Shown here in pieces: positions 21,727-30,753 of a stretch of DNA of 64,000 nt (positions are counted from its first letter, which is position 1; the number at the start of each line of letters is the position of its first letter). Location of the stretch: assembly GCF_022370835.2 (NCBI RefSeq), contig NZ_CP092365.1, forward strand, positions 2,914,001 through 2,978,000. The letters are read 5' to 3'. Both the position numbers and the translations under genes were made by a program. Below the pieces are notes generated by a model, which saw only the letters and a list, made by a program, of their open reading frames with translations, did no database searches and had not been told where the DNA came from. Source of the stretch: Mycolicibacillus parakoreensis (GTDB lineage Bacteria; Actinomycetota; Actinomycetes; Mycobacteriales; Mycobacteriaceae).

Positions 21727-22101
21727 TCAGATGATGCCGCGCTTGAGCCGACGGCGCTCCCGCTCGGAGAGCCCACCCCAGATACCGAATCGCTCATCGT
21801 GGGCCAGGGCGTACTCCAGGCACTCGTTGCGCACCGGGCAGCGTTGACAGATCTTCTTGGCCTCCCGGGTCGATCCGCCCTTCTCCGGGAAGAACGCCTC
21901 GGGGTCGGTCTGCGCGCACAGCGCGCGGTCCTGCCACTCCTCGCGGGTGGCCGAGTCCATGTCGAACAGATCGTCGCCGAAGGCGTCCGGCGTGTCCGCC
22001 ACCAGACTCAGATGTGGTCGTGCCCGCCCCCCGGGAATCGCCGATCCGGTTTCAGTGTGCGGTGTTGGTCCCATATCGCCCGGAAGGTGCTCGATGGACA
22101 C
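21727..22101 (-). CDS. whiB2: WhiB2 (WhmD) iron-sulfur regulator
   Basis: WhiB-family [4Fe-4S] protein required for septation and division; homologous to streptomycete WhiB. The 124-residue protein has the four cluster cysteines C62, C85, C88 and C94 (ALCAQTDP; ICQRCPVRNEC), the GIWGG beta-turn (106-110) and the basic C-terminus RERRRLKRG that contacts DNA or SigA. GTG 22101 was chosen because GAGGAGG lies 6 nt upstream. The N-terminal ~50 residues are variable. It reads away from fbiA across 300 bp of comparatively AT-rich DNA. Confidence 0.96.
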   Translation of the reverse strand: MSIEHLPGDMGPTPHTETGSAIPGGRARPHLSLVADTPDAFGDDLFDMDSATREEWQDRALCAQTDPEAFFPEKGGSTREAKKICQRCPVRNECLEYALAHDERFGIWGGLSERERRRLKRGII

Positions 22102-22405
22102 GCTCCGCCTCCTCACCTGGTTTCGTTGATCATCAAAGTTCGCCCACTATTGGTGATGTGCGGCCATCTCGATTCGAACAAGTGATCGAATCTCGGTCTG
22201 GGGCACCGATTTCGGCTGGCCAACCGCGAAATGACACTGATGTGATTAGACACGGGTTGGATGCCGCGGTCAAGCTCTTGGCCGCATTTCCATATCATCT
22301 CGTGATCAAACCCGGGCGTGTCTGTGACCGGCGAGTCCCTGTCATCTTGGCCACACCCGATCCTCGGCGCGCCCCCTTGATTACCGAACAGTAGTGTCGA
22401 TCGGT
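22102..22405. promoter_or_regulatory. Divergent regulatory region between whiB2 and fbiA
   Basis: About 300 bp without a gene, noticeably richer in A/T than its surroundings. It holds two small perfect inverted repeats: TTGAT-C-ATCAA (22126-22136), just before the whiB2 ribosome site, and GATTCGA ... TCGAATC (22171-22177 / 22186-22192, 8-nt loop). Both could be operators or leader hairpins of whiB2, a gene known for dosage-sensitive control. The fbiA -10 lies at the right end. No small ORF is convincing. Confidence 0.5.
22392..22397 (+). promoter_or_regulatory. -10 element for a leaderless fbiA transcript
   Basis: TAGTGT ends 8 nt before GTG 22406; no ribosome site is visible, which fits a leaderless start. 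Confidence 0.45.
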
Positions 22406-23404
22406 GTGAAGATCACGGTTTTGGTCGGCGGGGTCGGCGGCGCCCGATTCCTGCTGGGGGTGCAGCGGCTGCTGGGCCTGGGCCGGTTCGCCGCCCCCGC
22501 CCGCTCCGGCGCCCACGAGCTGACCGCGGTGGTCAACGTCGGCGACGACGCCTGGATGCACGGGCTGCGCATCTGCCCCGACCTGGACACGTGCATGTAC
22601 ACCCTGGCCGGGGTCGTCGACCCCGAACGCGGGTGGGGTCATCGCGACGAGACGTGGCACGCCAAGGAGGAACTGGCCCGCTACGGGGTGCAGCCGGACT
22701 GGTTCGCCCTCGGCGACCGGGACCTGGGCACCCATCTGGTGCGCAGCCAGATGCTGCGGGCCGGCTACCCGCTGTCGCAGATCACCGGGGCACTCTGCGA
22801 CCGGTGGCCGTTGGGCGCGACGCTGCTGCCGGTCAGCGACGATCGCTGCGAAACCCACGTGGTGATCACCGACCCGGCCGACGACGAGCAGCGCGCGATC
22901 CACTTCCAGGAGTGGTGGGTGCGCCACCGCGCGGCCGTGCCCACCCACAGCTTCGCCTTCGTCGGCTCCGAATCCGCCGGGGCCGCGCCGGGGGTCGCCG
23001 AGGCGATCGCCGACGCCGACGTGGTGATGTTGGCCCCGTCGAATCCGGTGGTGAGCATCGGCGCCATCCTGGCCGTGCCCGGTGTGCGCGCCGCGCTGCG
23101 CTCCACGCCGGCCCCGGTGGTCGGCTACTCCCCGATCATCGCCGGAAAACCGTTGCGCGGCATGGCCGACCAGTGTCTGTCGACGATCGGGGTGCAGACC
23201 AGCGCCGCGGCGGTCGGCGCGCTCTACGGCTCCCGGAAAACCACCGGTGTCCTCGACTACTGGCTGGTCGACGACGGCGACGGCACCGACGGCGGCGAGG
23301 CCGACGGAGTGACCGTGCAGGCGGTGCCGCTGCTGATGACCGACCCGGAGGCGACGGCGGAGATGGTGCGCGCCGGACTGCGACTTGCAGGCCTCGATGG
23401 CTGA
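22406..23404 (+). CDS. fbiA: FbiA, phosphoenolpyruvyl/lactyl transferase of F420 synthesis
   Basis: CofD-family enzyme that joins enolpyruvyl-diphospho-5'-guanosine to Fo, giving dehydro-F420-0. The 332-residue protein has the N-terminal [11 protein letters not shown] loop, the VVNVGDDAW motif, [13 protein letters not shown], and the [14 protein letters not shown] segment of the active site. GTG 22406 matches the M. tuberculosis start (KVTVLAGG) and has a -10 just upstream; GTG 22394 is a less likely alternative. The stop overlaps the fbiB ATG by 8 bp. F420 made here would serve the F420-dependent oxidoreductase at 60307. Confidence 0.97.
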   Translation: MKITVLVGGVGGARFLLGVQRLLGLGRFAAPARSGAHELTAVVNVGDDAWMHGLRICPDLDTCMYTLAGVVDPERGWGHRDETWHAKEELARYGVQPDWFALGDRDLGTHLVRSQMLRAGYPLSQITGALCDRWPLGATLLPVSDDRCETHVVITDPADDEQRAIHFQEWWVRHRAAVPTHSFAFVGSESAGAAPGVAEAIADADVVMLAPSNPVVSIGAILAVPGVRAALRSTPAPVVGYSPIIAGKPLRGMADQCLSTIGVQTSAAAVGALYGSRKTTGVLDYWLVDDGDGTDGGEADGVTVQAVPLLMTDPEATAEMVRAGLRLAGLDG

Positions 23405-24740
23405 GCACGGCAGCGCGGCACCGATGCAGATCCTGCCGGTCCCCGGACTCCCCGACTTCGCCCCCGGCGACGACCTGGCCGCCGCGATCGCCGCGGCCGC
23501 GCCGTGGCTGCGCGACGGCGACATCGTGGTGGTCACCAGCAAGGTGGTCTCCAAATGCGAGGGCCGTATGGTGAGCGCCCCCAGCGACCCCGAGCAGCGC
23601 GACGCCCTGCGGCGCCGGCTCATCGACGCCGAGGCGGTGCGGGTACTGGCCCGCAAGGGCCGCACACTGATCACCGAGAACCGCAACGGTCTGGTGCAGG
23701 CCGCCGCCGGGGTGGACGGCTCGAACGTGGGCGGCACCGAATTGGCGCTGCTGCCGACCGATCCGGACACCTCGGCCCGTGTTCTGCGCACCCGGTTGCG
23801 CGAGCGACACGGGGTCGCGGTGGCGGTGGTGATCACCGACACCATGGGCCGCGCCTGGCGCACCGGACAGATCGATGTGGCGATCGGCGCCAGCGGGCTG
23901 GCGGTGTTGCACTCCTACTCCGGAGCCGTCGACGGACACGGAAATGAGTTGCAGGTCACCGAGATCGCGGTGGCCGACGAGGTCGCCGCCGCCGCCGACC
24001 TGGTCAAGGGCAAGCTGACCGGCATCCCGGTGGCGGTGGTGCGCGGCATGCCGTCCGCCGACGACGGGTCCACCGCCGAGGCGCTGGTGCGCCGCGGCAC
24101 CGACGACCTGTTCTGGCTCGGCACCGCCGAGGCTCTCGAGCAGGGCCGGCGCGACGCGCTGCTCATGCGCCGCTCGGTGCGCCGGTTCGCCGGCGAGCCG
24201 GTCCCCGCCGAATTGGTCTCCGCCTCGGTGGCCGACGCGCTGACCGCCCCGGCGCCGCACCACACCCGACCGGTGCGGTTCGTCTGGTTGCGCGACCGCG
24301 CAGTGCGCACCGCCCTGTTGGACCGGATGAAGGATCGGTGGCGCGCCGATCTGGCCGCCGACGGACGCCCGGCCGACGTCATCGAACGGCGCGTCGCGCG
24401 CGGCCAGATCCTATATGACGCACCAGAAGTCGTCGTTCCGTTTCTGGTCCCCGAAGGGGCCCACGATTACCCGGACGCGTCTCGCACCGCTGCCGAACAC
24501 ACCATGTTCACCGTGGCGGTCGGTGCGGCGGTCCAGGCGCTGCTGGTGGCGCTGGCGGCACGCGGGCTGGGCAGCTGCTGGATCGGGTCGACGATCTTCG
24601 CCGCCGATTTGGTGCGCACCGAGTTGGATCTGCCGGCGCAGTGGGAGCCGATGGGTGCGGTCGCGATCGGCTATCCCGTCGACGGGCCGCCGAGTCCGCG
24701 GCCACCGGCCACCGTCGGTGACCAGTTGGTGGTCCTATGA
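23397..24740 (+). CDS. fbiB: FbiB, F420:gamma-glutamyl ligase with nitroreductase-fold domain
   Basis: Bifunctional enzyme that reduces dehydro-F420-0 with FMNH2 and adds the polyglutamate tail. The 447-residue protein has a CofE-like ligase domain (about 1-245: [44 protein letters not shown]) and an FMN-binding nitroreductase-fold domain (about 250-447: [36 protein letters not shown]). The length agrees with M. tuberculosis FbiB (448). Translationally coupled to fbiA and overlapping the Nudix gene by 4 bp (ATGA). Confidence 0.97.
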   Translation: MAEHGSAAPMQILPVPGLPDFAPGDDLAAAIAAAAPWLRDGDIVVVTSKVVSKCEGRMVSAPSDPEQRDALRRRLIDAEAVRVLARKGRTLITENRNGLVQAAAGVDGSNVGGTELALLPTDPDTSARVLRTRLRERHGVAVAVVITDTMGRAWRTGQIDVAIGASGLAVLHSYSGAVDGHGNELQVTEIAVADEVAAAADLVKGKLTGIPVAVVRGMPSADDGSTAEALVRRGTDDLFWLGTAEALEQGRRDALLMRRSVRRFAGEPVPAELVSASVADALTAPAPHHTRPVRFVWLRDRAVRTALLDRMKDRWRADLAADGRPADVIERRVARGQILYDAPEVVVPFLVPEGAHDYPDASRTAAEHTMFTVAVGAAVQALLVALAARGLGSCWIGSTIFAADLVRTELDLPAQWEPMGAVAIGYPVDGPPSPRPPATVGDQLVVL

Positions 24741-25282
24741 GCGTGCGCGAGTCGACCATTCGGCTGCTCACCGAGTGGTCGGCCCCCGACGCCGCCCAGG
24801 ACGTGCTGCGCCACGCCGTGCTGGCGTTCGTGGAGGCGCGCACCGACGCCTGCGCCCGCGACTGCGTGCCGGGCCACGTCACCGCCTCGACGCTGGTGCT
24901 CGATCACCTCGGCGTCCATGCGCTGCTGACCCTGCATCCGCGCCTGGGCCGCTGGGTCCAGCTCGGCGGGCACTGTGAGTCCGACGACGCCGACATCGTC
25001 GCCGCCGCGGCCCGCGAGGCCACCGAGGAATCCGGGATCTCCGCGTTGCGAATGGATCCGGAGTTGGTCGCGATCCACGTCCATCCGCTGACCTGCTCGC
25101 TGGGCGTGCCCACCCGTCATTTGGATCTGCAGTTCGTGGCGCGGGCGCCGGCCGACGCCCGGATCGGGATCAGTGCGGAGTCTTTGGATCTGCGCTGGTG
25201 GCCGCTGACCGCGCTGCCCGCCGACACCGACGCGGCGTTGGCCTACCTGGCGGCGCGGGCCGCTCAGACGTCCGAGGAGTAG
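24737..25282 (+). CDS. Nudix hydrolase
   Basis: A 181-residue Nudix-fold protein. The Nudix box is recognisable but degenerate: GGHCESDD, then an eight-residue gap to [10 protein letters not shown]; the first Glu is Asp and the spacing is one residue long, while the metal-binding REATEE core is intact. Substrate (a nucleoside diphosphate derivative) unknown. ATGA overlap with fbiB makes it the third gene of an fbiA-fbiB-nudix operon, so a role cleaning up a nucleotide by-product of F420 synthesis is conceivable (inference). Its last 19 bp overlap the guanylyltransferase gene on the other strand. Confidence 0.87.
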   Translation: MSVRESTIRLLTEWSAPDAAQDVLRHAVLAFVEARTDACARDCVPGHVTASTLVLDHLGVHALLTLHPRLGRWVQLGGHCESDDADIVAAAAREATEESGISALRMDPELVAIHVHPLTCSLGVPTRHLDLQFVARAPADARIGISAESLDLRWWPLTALPADTDAALAYLAARAAQTSEE

Positions 25283-26346
25283 CGGATCCCCCCGTCGGGG
25301 ATGGCCACGCCCGGCCAGACCCGGGCGCCGCGCAGCAGCTCACAGCGGGCGCCGATGTCGGCACCGTCGCCGATCACCCCGTCGCGGATCAGCGCGCGCG
25401 GACCCACCCGGGCGCCGAACCCGATGATCGAGCGCTCGATCACCGCCCCCGCCTCGACGCGGGCCCCGTCGAACACCACCGCGCCGTCCAACCGCACGCC
25501 GGGCCCGATCTCCGCGCCCCGGCCGACCGCGGTGCCGCCGATCAGCACCGCACCGGGGCTGACCGCCGCGCCGTCGTGCACGCGTTTCTCCCCGCGGTGC
25601 TCGCCCAGCGCCGGCGACGGGGCCAGCCCGCGCACCAGGTCGGCCGAGCCGCGGACGAAATCCTCGGGCGTGCCCATGTCGCGCCAGTAGGTGGCGTCGA
25701 CGTAGCCGCAGACGCTGACCGCGCCGTCGGCCAGCAGCGCGGGAAACACCTCCCGCTCCACCGACACCTCCCGGCCCCGCGGGATCCGCTCGATGAGCCG
25801 GCGGGAGAACACGTAGCAGCCGGCGTTGATCTGGTCGGTCGGCGGGTCCTCGGTCTTCTCCAAAAAGGCGGTCACCCGACCGTCGGCGTCGGTGGGCACA
25901 CAGCCGAACGCACGGGGGTCGCCCACCCGCACCAGGTGCAGGGTGAGGTCGGCGGCCTTCTGCCGGTGATAGGCCAACAGCTGGCCCGGGTCCGCACCGG
26001 AGAGCACATCGCCGTTGAACACCATGGCGGTGTCCCCGCGCAGCAACGGCGCGACGTTGGCGATCGCACCGCCGGTGCCCAGCGGGGTCTCCTCGGTGAC
26101 GTATTCGATCTGCAGCCCGAGTGCGGAGCCGTCGCCGAATTCCTTCTCGAACACGTCGGGCTTGTAGGAGGTGCCCAGGACGACATGCTCGATCCCGGCG
26201 CCGGCGATCCGCGACAGCAGGTGGGTCAAAAACGGCAGCCCGGCGGTCGGCAGCATCGGTTTGGGCGCCGAGAGCGTCAACGGCCGCAGCCGGGTGCCCT
26301 TGCCGCCCACCAGGACCACCGCGTCCACCGGTCGATCGTCTGCCAT
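25264..26346 (-). CDS. manB: Mannose-1-phosphate guanylyltransferase (GDP-mannose pyrophosphorylase)
   Basis: Makes GDP-mannose from GTP and mannose-1-P. The 360-residue protein has the nucleotidyltransferase signature VVLVGGKGTRLRPLT, KPMLPTAG, the catalytic FNGDVLSGAD, and a C-terminal left-handed beta-helix of hexapeptide repeats (VSPGAVLIGGTAVGRGAEIG). It corresponds to Rv3264c, annotated manB in M. tuberculosis; the same symbol has also been used for the mutase. ATG 26346 overlaps the wbbL stop (TGATG). Completes the ManA-PmmA-ManB route encoded in this window. Confidence 0.96.
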   Translation of the reverse strand: MADDRPVDAVVLVGGKGTRLRPLTLSAPKPMLPTAGLPFLTHLLSRIAGAGIEHVVLGTSYKPDVFEKEFGDGSALGLQIEYVTEETPLGTGGAIANVAPLLRGDTAMVFNGDVLSGADPGQLLAYHRQKAADLTLHLVRVGDPRAFGCVPTDADGRVTAFLEKTEDPPTDQINAGCYVFSRRLIERIPRGREVSVEREVFPALLADGAVSVCGYVDATYWRDMGTPEDFVRGSADLVRGLAPSPALGEHRGEKRVHDGAAVSPGAVLIGGTAVGRGAEIGPGVRLDGAVVFDGARVEAGAVIERSIIGFGARVGPRALIRDGVIGDGADIGARCELLRGARVWPGVAIPDGGIRYSSDV

Positions 26347-27221
26347 CAGTGCCGCCCTTTCGCCAGTCGCCGTCGTGAGCCGCGGACCACCAGCCGGGCC
26401 CGCGCAGCCAGCGCCCCGCGCATCGTCCAGCGCAGCGGCGCCCGCCACCAGCCGGCATGACGGTCGGCCAGAAAAATATAGGTGCTTTCGTGGTGGGCGG
26501 CCAGGTTGCGCGCCGGGTCGCGTCCGGTCGAGTGGCCCTTGGCGTGCAGGACCTCCGCGGACGGCACATAGACGTTCTGCCAGCCGCTCCGGCCGAACCG
26601 GTCGCCGAGATCCACGTCCTCCATGTAGAGGAAATAGCGCTCGTCGAACCCGCCGATCTGGTCGAACGCGGCACGCCGGACCAGAAGACACGCCCCCGAC
26701 AGCCACCCGACCGGACGCTCGGTGGGCGCCATCCGTTCCTGCCGGTAGGCCGTCGACCACGGGTTGCGCGGCCAGACCGGGCCGACCACCGCGTGCATCC
26801 CGCCGCGCACCAGGCTCGGCAGGTGTCGCGCCGACGGGTACACCTCGCCGTCGGGGTCGCGGATCAGCGGGCCGAGGCTGGCCGCCTGCGGCCACCGGTC
26901 GGCGGCGGCCAGCAACGCGTCGATACTGCCCGGCCCCCACTGCACGTCCGGGTTGGCGACCACCACGAACTCGGCGGACGGGTCGAGTTCGGCCACCGCG
27001 CGGTTGATCGCGGTCCCGTAGCCGAGGTTGGCGCCGGTCTCGAACAACCGGACCCCGGGGTGGTCGGCCACCGCCGCCTGCGGTGCGCCGTCGGTGGAGC
27101 CGTTGTCGGCGAGCATCACCTGCACGGGGCGCTCGGTGGCCAGCGCCAACGACGCCAAGAACCGGTCCAGATGGGATCCCGGCGAGTAGGTGACCGTCAC
27201 CACCGTCAGCGCAGCACTCAC
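26346..27221 (-). CDS. wbbL: Rhamnosyltransferase WbbL of the arabinogalactan linker
   Basis: Transfers L-rhamnose from dTDP-rhamnose to decaprenyl-PP-GlcNAc, an essential step of cell-wall linker synthesis, on the cytoplasmic face. The 291-residue GT2-family protein has the VVTVTYSPG start, LADNGSTDG, a DxD-type metal site (VVVANPDVQWGPGS), and the GWLSGACLLVRR and FDERYFLYMEDVDLGDR blocks. GTG 27221 overlaps the rmlD stop (GTGA). The sequence closely follows Rv3265c, with a gap of about 15 residues before the NPDVQW motif. Confidence 0.95.
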   Translation of the reverse strand: MSAALTVVTVTYSPGSHLDRFLASLALATERPVQVMLADNGSTDGAPQAAVADHPGVRLFETGANLGYGTAINRAVAELDPSAEFVVVANPDVQWGPGSIDALLAAADRWPQAASLGPLIRDPDGEVYPSARHLPSLVRGGMHAVVGPVWPRNPWSTAYRQERMAPTERPVGWLSGACLLVRRAAFDQIGGFDERYFLYMEDVDLGDRFGRSGWQNVYVPSAEVLHAKGHSTGRDPARNLAAHHESTYIFLADRHAGWWRAPLRWTMRGALAARARLVVRGSRRRLAKGRH

Positions 27222-28102
27222 GGCGTTGAGGATAGAGGGCGCGCCGCCAGCGCCGCGGCCAGCGCCTGCCGCCAGTCCCGCAGCGGGGTGACCCCCGCGC
27301 ACGCCAGCGCGGAGTACCGCGGGCGCGGCGCCGGGCGCACCCGCTGCGCACTCGAGACCGGGCGCACCCGCTCGGGGTCGGCGCCGAGGGCGGCGAAGAC
27401 GGCCCGTGCCTGCGCGAACCGGCTGACCGCCCCCCGGTTGGCGGCGTGGCGCAGCGCCGCGCCCGGCTCGGCGGGGCCCGCGTCGATGAGTTCGAGCACC
27501 GCGGTCACCAGGTCGGCCACGTAGGTCGGCGAGCCGATCTGGTCGTCGACCACGGTCACGGTCTGCTGCCCGGCGGCCCGCCGGCGCATGACGGCGACGA
27601 AGTCACCGTCGTCGACCCCACCGGTGTAGACCCAGGCGGTGCGCAGCACGTGGGCGCCCGGCAGCGCGGCGAGCACCGCCCGCTCCCCGGCGAGTTTGCT
27701 CGCGCCGTAGACGTTGACCGGGGCGACCGGGTCCTGCGGGGTGCGCGGGCGGTCGGCCGGCGCGGACCCGCCGGGCGGCCCCCCGCCGAACACGTAGTCG
27801 GTGGAGACGTGGATCAGCCGCGCGCCGGCCCGCGCACACGCCGTGGCCAGGTTCTGCGGACCGGTGGCGTTGACCGCGTGTGCGGTCTGCGGGTCGTTCT
27901 CGGCACCGTCGACGTCGGTGTAGGCCGCGCAGTTGACCAGCACATCCGAGGCGCGCAGATGGGCCCGCGCCGCCGCCGGGTCGGTGATGTCCCAGTCCGC
28001 GGACGTGAACGCCGCGACGTCGCGGCCCCCGGCGGCGGCCACGGCGGCCAGGGCGCGGCCGAGCTGACCGGCCGCACCGGTGATCACCACCCGATCGGAC
28101 AC
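27218..28102 (-). CDS. rmlD: dTDP-4-dehydrorhamnose reductase
   Basis: Last enzyme of dTDP-L-rhamnose synthesis, reducing dTDP-4-keto-L-rhamnose with NADPH. The 294-residue SDR-type protein has the cofactor loop GAAGQLG, the NCAAYTDVD motif, the STDYVFGG segment, the catalytic pair in VYGASK (Tyr and Lys four apart) and RTAWVY. GTG 28102 is the first start after the upstream lcp1 divergence. First gene of rmlD-wbbL-manB, whose overlaps indicate a single operon for linker and mannose nucleotide synthesis. Confidence 0.96.
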   Translation of the reverse strand: MSDRVVITGAAGQLGRALAAVAAAGGRDVAAFTSADWDITDPAAARAHLRASDVLVNCAAYTDVDGAENDPQTAHAVNATGPQNLATACARAGARLIHVSTDYVFGGGPPGGSAPADRPRTPQDPVAPVNVYGASKLAGERAVLAALPGAHVLRTAWVYTGGVDDGDFVAVMRRRAAGQQTVTVVDDQIGSPTYVADLVTAVLELIDAGPAEPGAALRHAANRGAVSRFAQARAVFAALGADPERVRPVSSAQRVRPAPRPRYSALACAGVTPLRDWRQALAAALAARPLSSTP

Positions 28103-28156
28103 CGCCCAAGTTTGGCACGCCGACCGCGGCTACCGGGAATGCGGGGCGAGGCGACG

Positions 28157-28162
28157 TAACCT
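28157..28162 (+). promoter_or_regulatory. -10 element for a leaderless lcp1 transcript
   Basis: TAACCT ends 6 nt before ATG 28169, matching the TANNNT pattern; no ribosome site precedes this start. Confidence 0.45.
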
Positions 28163-28168
28163 GAATCG

Positions 28169-29638
28169 ATGCCCATGGAGCGTCTTGCACGTGTGATCGC
28201 CACGATTGCCGCCGTCAGCGTCGTGCTGGGCACCGGCGTGGCGTGGACCACAATTCGCTCCTTCGAGGGGGGCATCTTCCACATGTCGACCCCGTTGCTC
28301 GGCCAGGGCGGCGACGACGGCGCCATCGACATCCTGTTGGTCGGCAACGACAGTCGCACCGATGCGCACGGCAACCCGCTGACCCCAGAGGAATTGGCGA
28401 CCCTGCGGGCCGGCGACGAAGAAGCGACCAACACCGACACGATCATCTTGATCCGCGTGCCCAACAGCGGGAAATCGGCCACCGCGATCTCGATCCCGCG
28501 CGACTCCTACGTCAAGGCACCCGGCATGGGCATGACCAAGATCAACGGCGTGTACGGCGAGACCAAGCTGGCGGAGCGCGAAGCGCTCGTCGCCGCCGGA
28601 ATGGAGGACCCGCAGGTCGAGCAGCGCGCCGTCGAGGCCGGCCGCGAGGCCCTCATCGCCACCGTCACCGAGCTGACCGGGGTCACCATCGACCACTACG
28701 CCGAGATCGGGCTGCTGGGCTTCGCCCTGATCACCGATGCCCTCGGCGGGGTGAACGTCTGCCTGAAAGAAGCGGTCTACGAGCCGCTGTCGGGCGCGGA
28801 CTTTCCTGCCGGGTGGCAAACCCTCGATGGCGCACAGGCATTGAGCTTCGTACGCCAGCGCCACGATCTGCCACGCGGCGATCTGGACCGCGTGGTGCGC
28901 CAGCAGGCGGTGATGGCCGAGTTGGCCCACAAGGTGATCTCCGGCAAGACGCTGTCGAGCCCGGCCACGCTGAACCGCCTGCAGCAGGCCATCCAACGGT
29001 CGGTGGTGATCTCCTCCGGTTGGGACATCATGGAATTCGCCACCCAACTGCAGAAGTTGTCGGCCGGCAACGTCGCGTTCGCCACCATCCCGGTGATCCG
29101 GGAGAACGGCTGGACCGAGGACGGCATGCACAGTGTGGTGCAGGTCGACCCCGACGTGGTCGCCGACTGGGTGGAGGGCCTGCTGCAGGAACAGGCCGAC
29201 GGCAAAACCGACGAGTTGGCCTACTCCCCGTCCGACACCACCGTCAACGTGTTCAACGACACCGACATCAACGGCCTGGCGTCGGCAGTCTCGGAAGTAT
29301 TGGCGGCCAAGGGGTTCAATACCGGAAGTGTCGCCAACAACGAGGGGGCGCCGGTCACCACCAGCCAGGTGCAGGCCACCGATGCCGGCGACCTCGGAGT
29401 GCAGGCGGTGGCCGAGGAACTCGGCGGGCTCACCGTCGTCGCCGACCCGGCGCTGCCGCCGAACACCGTGCGGGTCCTGTTGGCCACCGACTACACCGGC
29501 CCGGGCTCCGACGGCAGTTACGTCTCCGGCGGCGACTACGGCGACTACAGCGCGCTCAGCGCCGCCGACGGCGACGAGTCCCCGCCCCCGTCACCGATCC
29601 TGACCGCGGGCTCGGCGGATCCCAAGTGCGTGAACTAG
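28169..29638 (+). CDS. lcp1: Lcp1, LytR-CpsA-Psr arabinogalactan-peptidoglycan ligase
   Basis: LCP-family phosphotransferase; the M. tuberculosis homologue Rv3267 attaches arabinogalactan to peptidoglycan. The 489-residue protein has an N-terminal membrane anchor (about 8-27), the LCP domain starting DILLVGNDSR, with the DTIILIRV and SIPRDSYV motifs and the conserved RQRHDLPRGDLDRVVRQQ arginines, then a LytR_C domain (about 360-470: VNVFNDTDINGLASAV ... GGLTVVADP). The tail ends in a Pro/Ser stretch and a final Cys-Val-Asn. Divergent from rmlD, which supplies the linker it joins. Confidence 0.95.
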   Translation: MPMERLARVIATIAAVSVVLGTGVAWTTIRSFEGGIFHMSTPLLGQGGDDGAIDILLVGNDSRTDAHGNPLTPEELATLRAGDEEATNTDTIILIRVPNSGKSATAISIPRDSYVKAPGMGMTKINGVYGETKLAEREALVAAGMEDPQVEQRAVEAGREALIATVTELTGVTIDHYAEIGLLGFALITDALGGVNVCLKEAVYEPLSGADFPAGWQTLDGAQALSFVRQRHDLPRGDLDRVVRQQAVMAELAHKVISGKTLSSPATLNRLQQAIQRSVVISSGWDIMEFATQLQKLSAGNVAFATIPVIRENGWTEDGMHSVVQVDPDVVADWVEGLLQEQADGKTDELAYSPSDTTVNVFNDTDINGLASAVSEVLAAKGFNTGSVANNEGAPVTTSQVQATDAGDLGVQAVAEELGGLTVVADPALPPNTVRVLLATDYTGPGSDGSYVSGGDYGDYSALSAADGDESPPPSPILTAGSADPKCVN

Positions 29639-29641
29639 CCT
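29636..29641 (+). promoter_or_regulatory. -10 element containing the lcp1 stop codon
   Basis: TAGCCT lies 7 nt before the GTG of the next gene; its first three bases are the lcp1 stop codon. The arrangement would let the downstream gene have its own leaderless transcript. Confidence 0.35.
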
Positions 29642-29648
29642 GGCGAGA

Positions 29649-30392
29649 GTGACCACGGTCAGCGGAGCGATTCTCGAGCCCTTGTTGCGCACCGACCCGG
29701 TGGGTCCGCGCATCACCCACTACGACGACGCCACCGGTGAACGGATCGAGCTGTCGGCGGCCACCCTGGCCAACTGGGCCGCCAAATCGGGCAACCTGTT
29801 GCGCGATGAACTCGGCGCCGGGCCCGGCAGCCGGGTCGCGGTGCTGCTGCCGGCGCACTGGCAGACCGCCGCGGTGCTGTTCGGGGTGTGGTGGATCGGC
29901 GCGGAGGCGCTGCTGGTCCCCGCTGAGCGCGCCGACGACCTCGCGGGCCTCGACGCCGAGATCGCGTTGTGCACCGTCGAGCGCCTCGATGCCGCCGATG
30001 CCGCCGCCGGCGGCGGCGAGGTGGCGGTGCTCTCGTTGGATCCGTTCGGCCGCCCGGTGCCCGATCTGCCGATCGGCGTCACCGATTACGCCACCGCGGT
30101 GCGGGTGCACGGTGACCAGATCGCCGCGGAGACCGACCCCGGGCCGGCGCTGGCGGGCATGACGGTCGGCGATCTGCTCGCGGCGTGCCACCGGTCGGCG
30201 GACGCCCACGCGGTGGTGGCCACCGACCGGGTGCTCTCCACGGCGACCTGGGACACCCCCACCGAGCTGGTGGACCATCTGCTGGCGGTGTTGTCGGTGG
30301 GCGGCTCGCTGGTGCAGGTCACGCACCCCGACCCGGCCGCGATGGCACGCCGCGCGCAGACCGAGAAAACCACCCGCGGGAATATATGTTGA
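29649..30392 (+). CDS. TIGR03089-family protein (Rv3268 type)
   Basis: A 247-residue conserved actinobacterial protein resembling the N-terminal part of acyl-CoA synthetase-like adenylating enzymes (ITHYDDATGERIELSAATLANWAAKSGNLL, then SRVAVLLPAHWQTAAVLFGVWWIGA) but lacking the AMP-binding STGTTG-type motif and the C-terminal lid, so adenylation is unlikely. No function is established that I know of. GTG 29649 is placed 10 bp after lcp1. Its 3' end contains the promoter of pacL1-ctpC. Confidence 0.82.
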   Translation: MTTVSGAILEPLLRTDPVGPRITHYDDATGERIELSAATLANWAAKSGNLLRDELGAGPGSRVAVLLPAHWQTAAVLFGVWWIGAEALLVPAERADDLAGLDAEIALCTVERLDAADAAAGGGEVAVLSLDPFGRPVPDLPIGVTDYATAVRVHGDQIAAETDPGPALAGMTVGDLLAACHRSADAHAVVATDRVLSTATWDTPTELVDHLLAVLSVGGSLVQVTHPDPAAMARRAQTEKTTRGNIC

Positions 30393-30417
30393 TATAGCAA
30401 TGTATCGATGTTAATGT
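30389..30417 (+). promoter_or_regulatory. Near-consensus promoter of pacL1-ctpC
   Basis: TTGATA (30389-30394), a 17-bp spacer and TAATGT (30412-30417) make one of the best SigA-like promoters in the window. It is embedded in an AT-rich stretch (30381-30416) that stands out sharply and overlaps the previous gene's stop codon. Strong AT-rich promoters overlapping a spacer-region repeat (ATATATGTTGATAT, ATGTATCGATGT) are typical of metal-sensing ArsR/SmtB-type operators, though no named box can be assigned. Confidence 0.6.
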
Positions 30418-30456
30418 CGGTGCGGACCGGATGACATGACTGGAGAGGGGTCCGCG

Positions 30457-30744
30457 ATGGCGGCGTGGGGTCTGTTGGGCAAGGCGGGCAGCGCGGTGGT
30501 GACCGGGCTGGTCGGGGTGACCGCCTATGAGGCGCTGAAGAAGGCGGCGGCCAAGGCACCGTTGCACGAGAGCGCGGTGACCGCCACCGAGTGGGGGCTG
30601 CGCGGCACCCGGCGCGCCGAGGAGGTCGCCGAGACCGCCCGGCTCAAGGTCGCCGACGTGGTGGCCGAGGCGCGGGACCGTCTCGGCGAGGAGGCCCCCG
30701 CCCCCACCCTCGATGCGCCGGCCGCGCACGATCACGAGCACTGA
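30457..30744 (+). CDS. pacL1: PacL1-like P-ATPase-associated metal chaperone
   Basis: A 95-residue protein with one N-terminal membrane helix (LLGKAGSAVVTGLVGVTAYEAL), a conserved KAPLHESAVTATEWGLRGTRR core, an amphipathic EEVAETARLKVADVVAEAR helix and a metal-binding tail ending AAHDHEH. It matches Rv3269 (DUF1490), named PacL1, reported to stabilise and feed zinc to CtpC in membrane patches. ATG 30457 was chosen over ATG 30436 since GGAGAGGGG lies just upstream of it. Followed 9 bp later by ctpC. Confidence 0.88.
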   Translation: MAAWGLLGKAGSAVVTGLVGVTAYEALKKAAAKAPLHESAVTATEWGLRGTRRAEEVAETARLKVADVVAEARDRLGEEAPAPTLDAPAAHDHEH

Positions 30745-30753
30745 TCGGCCCCC

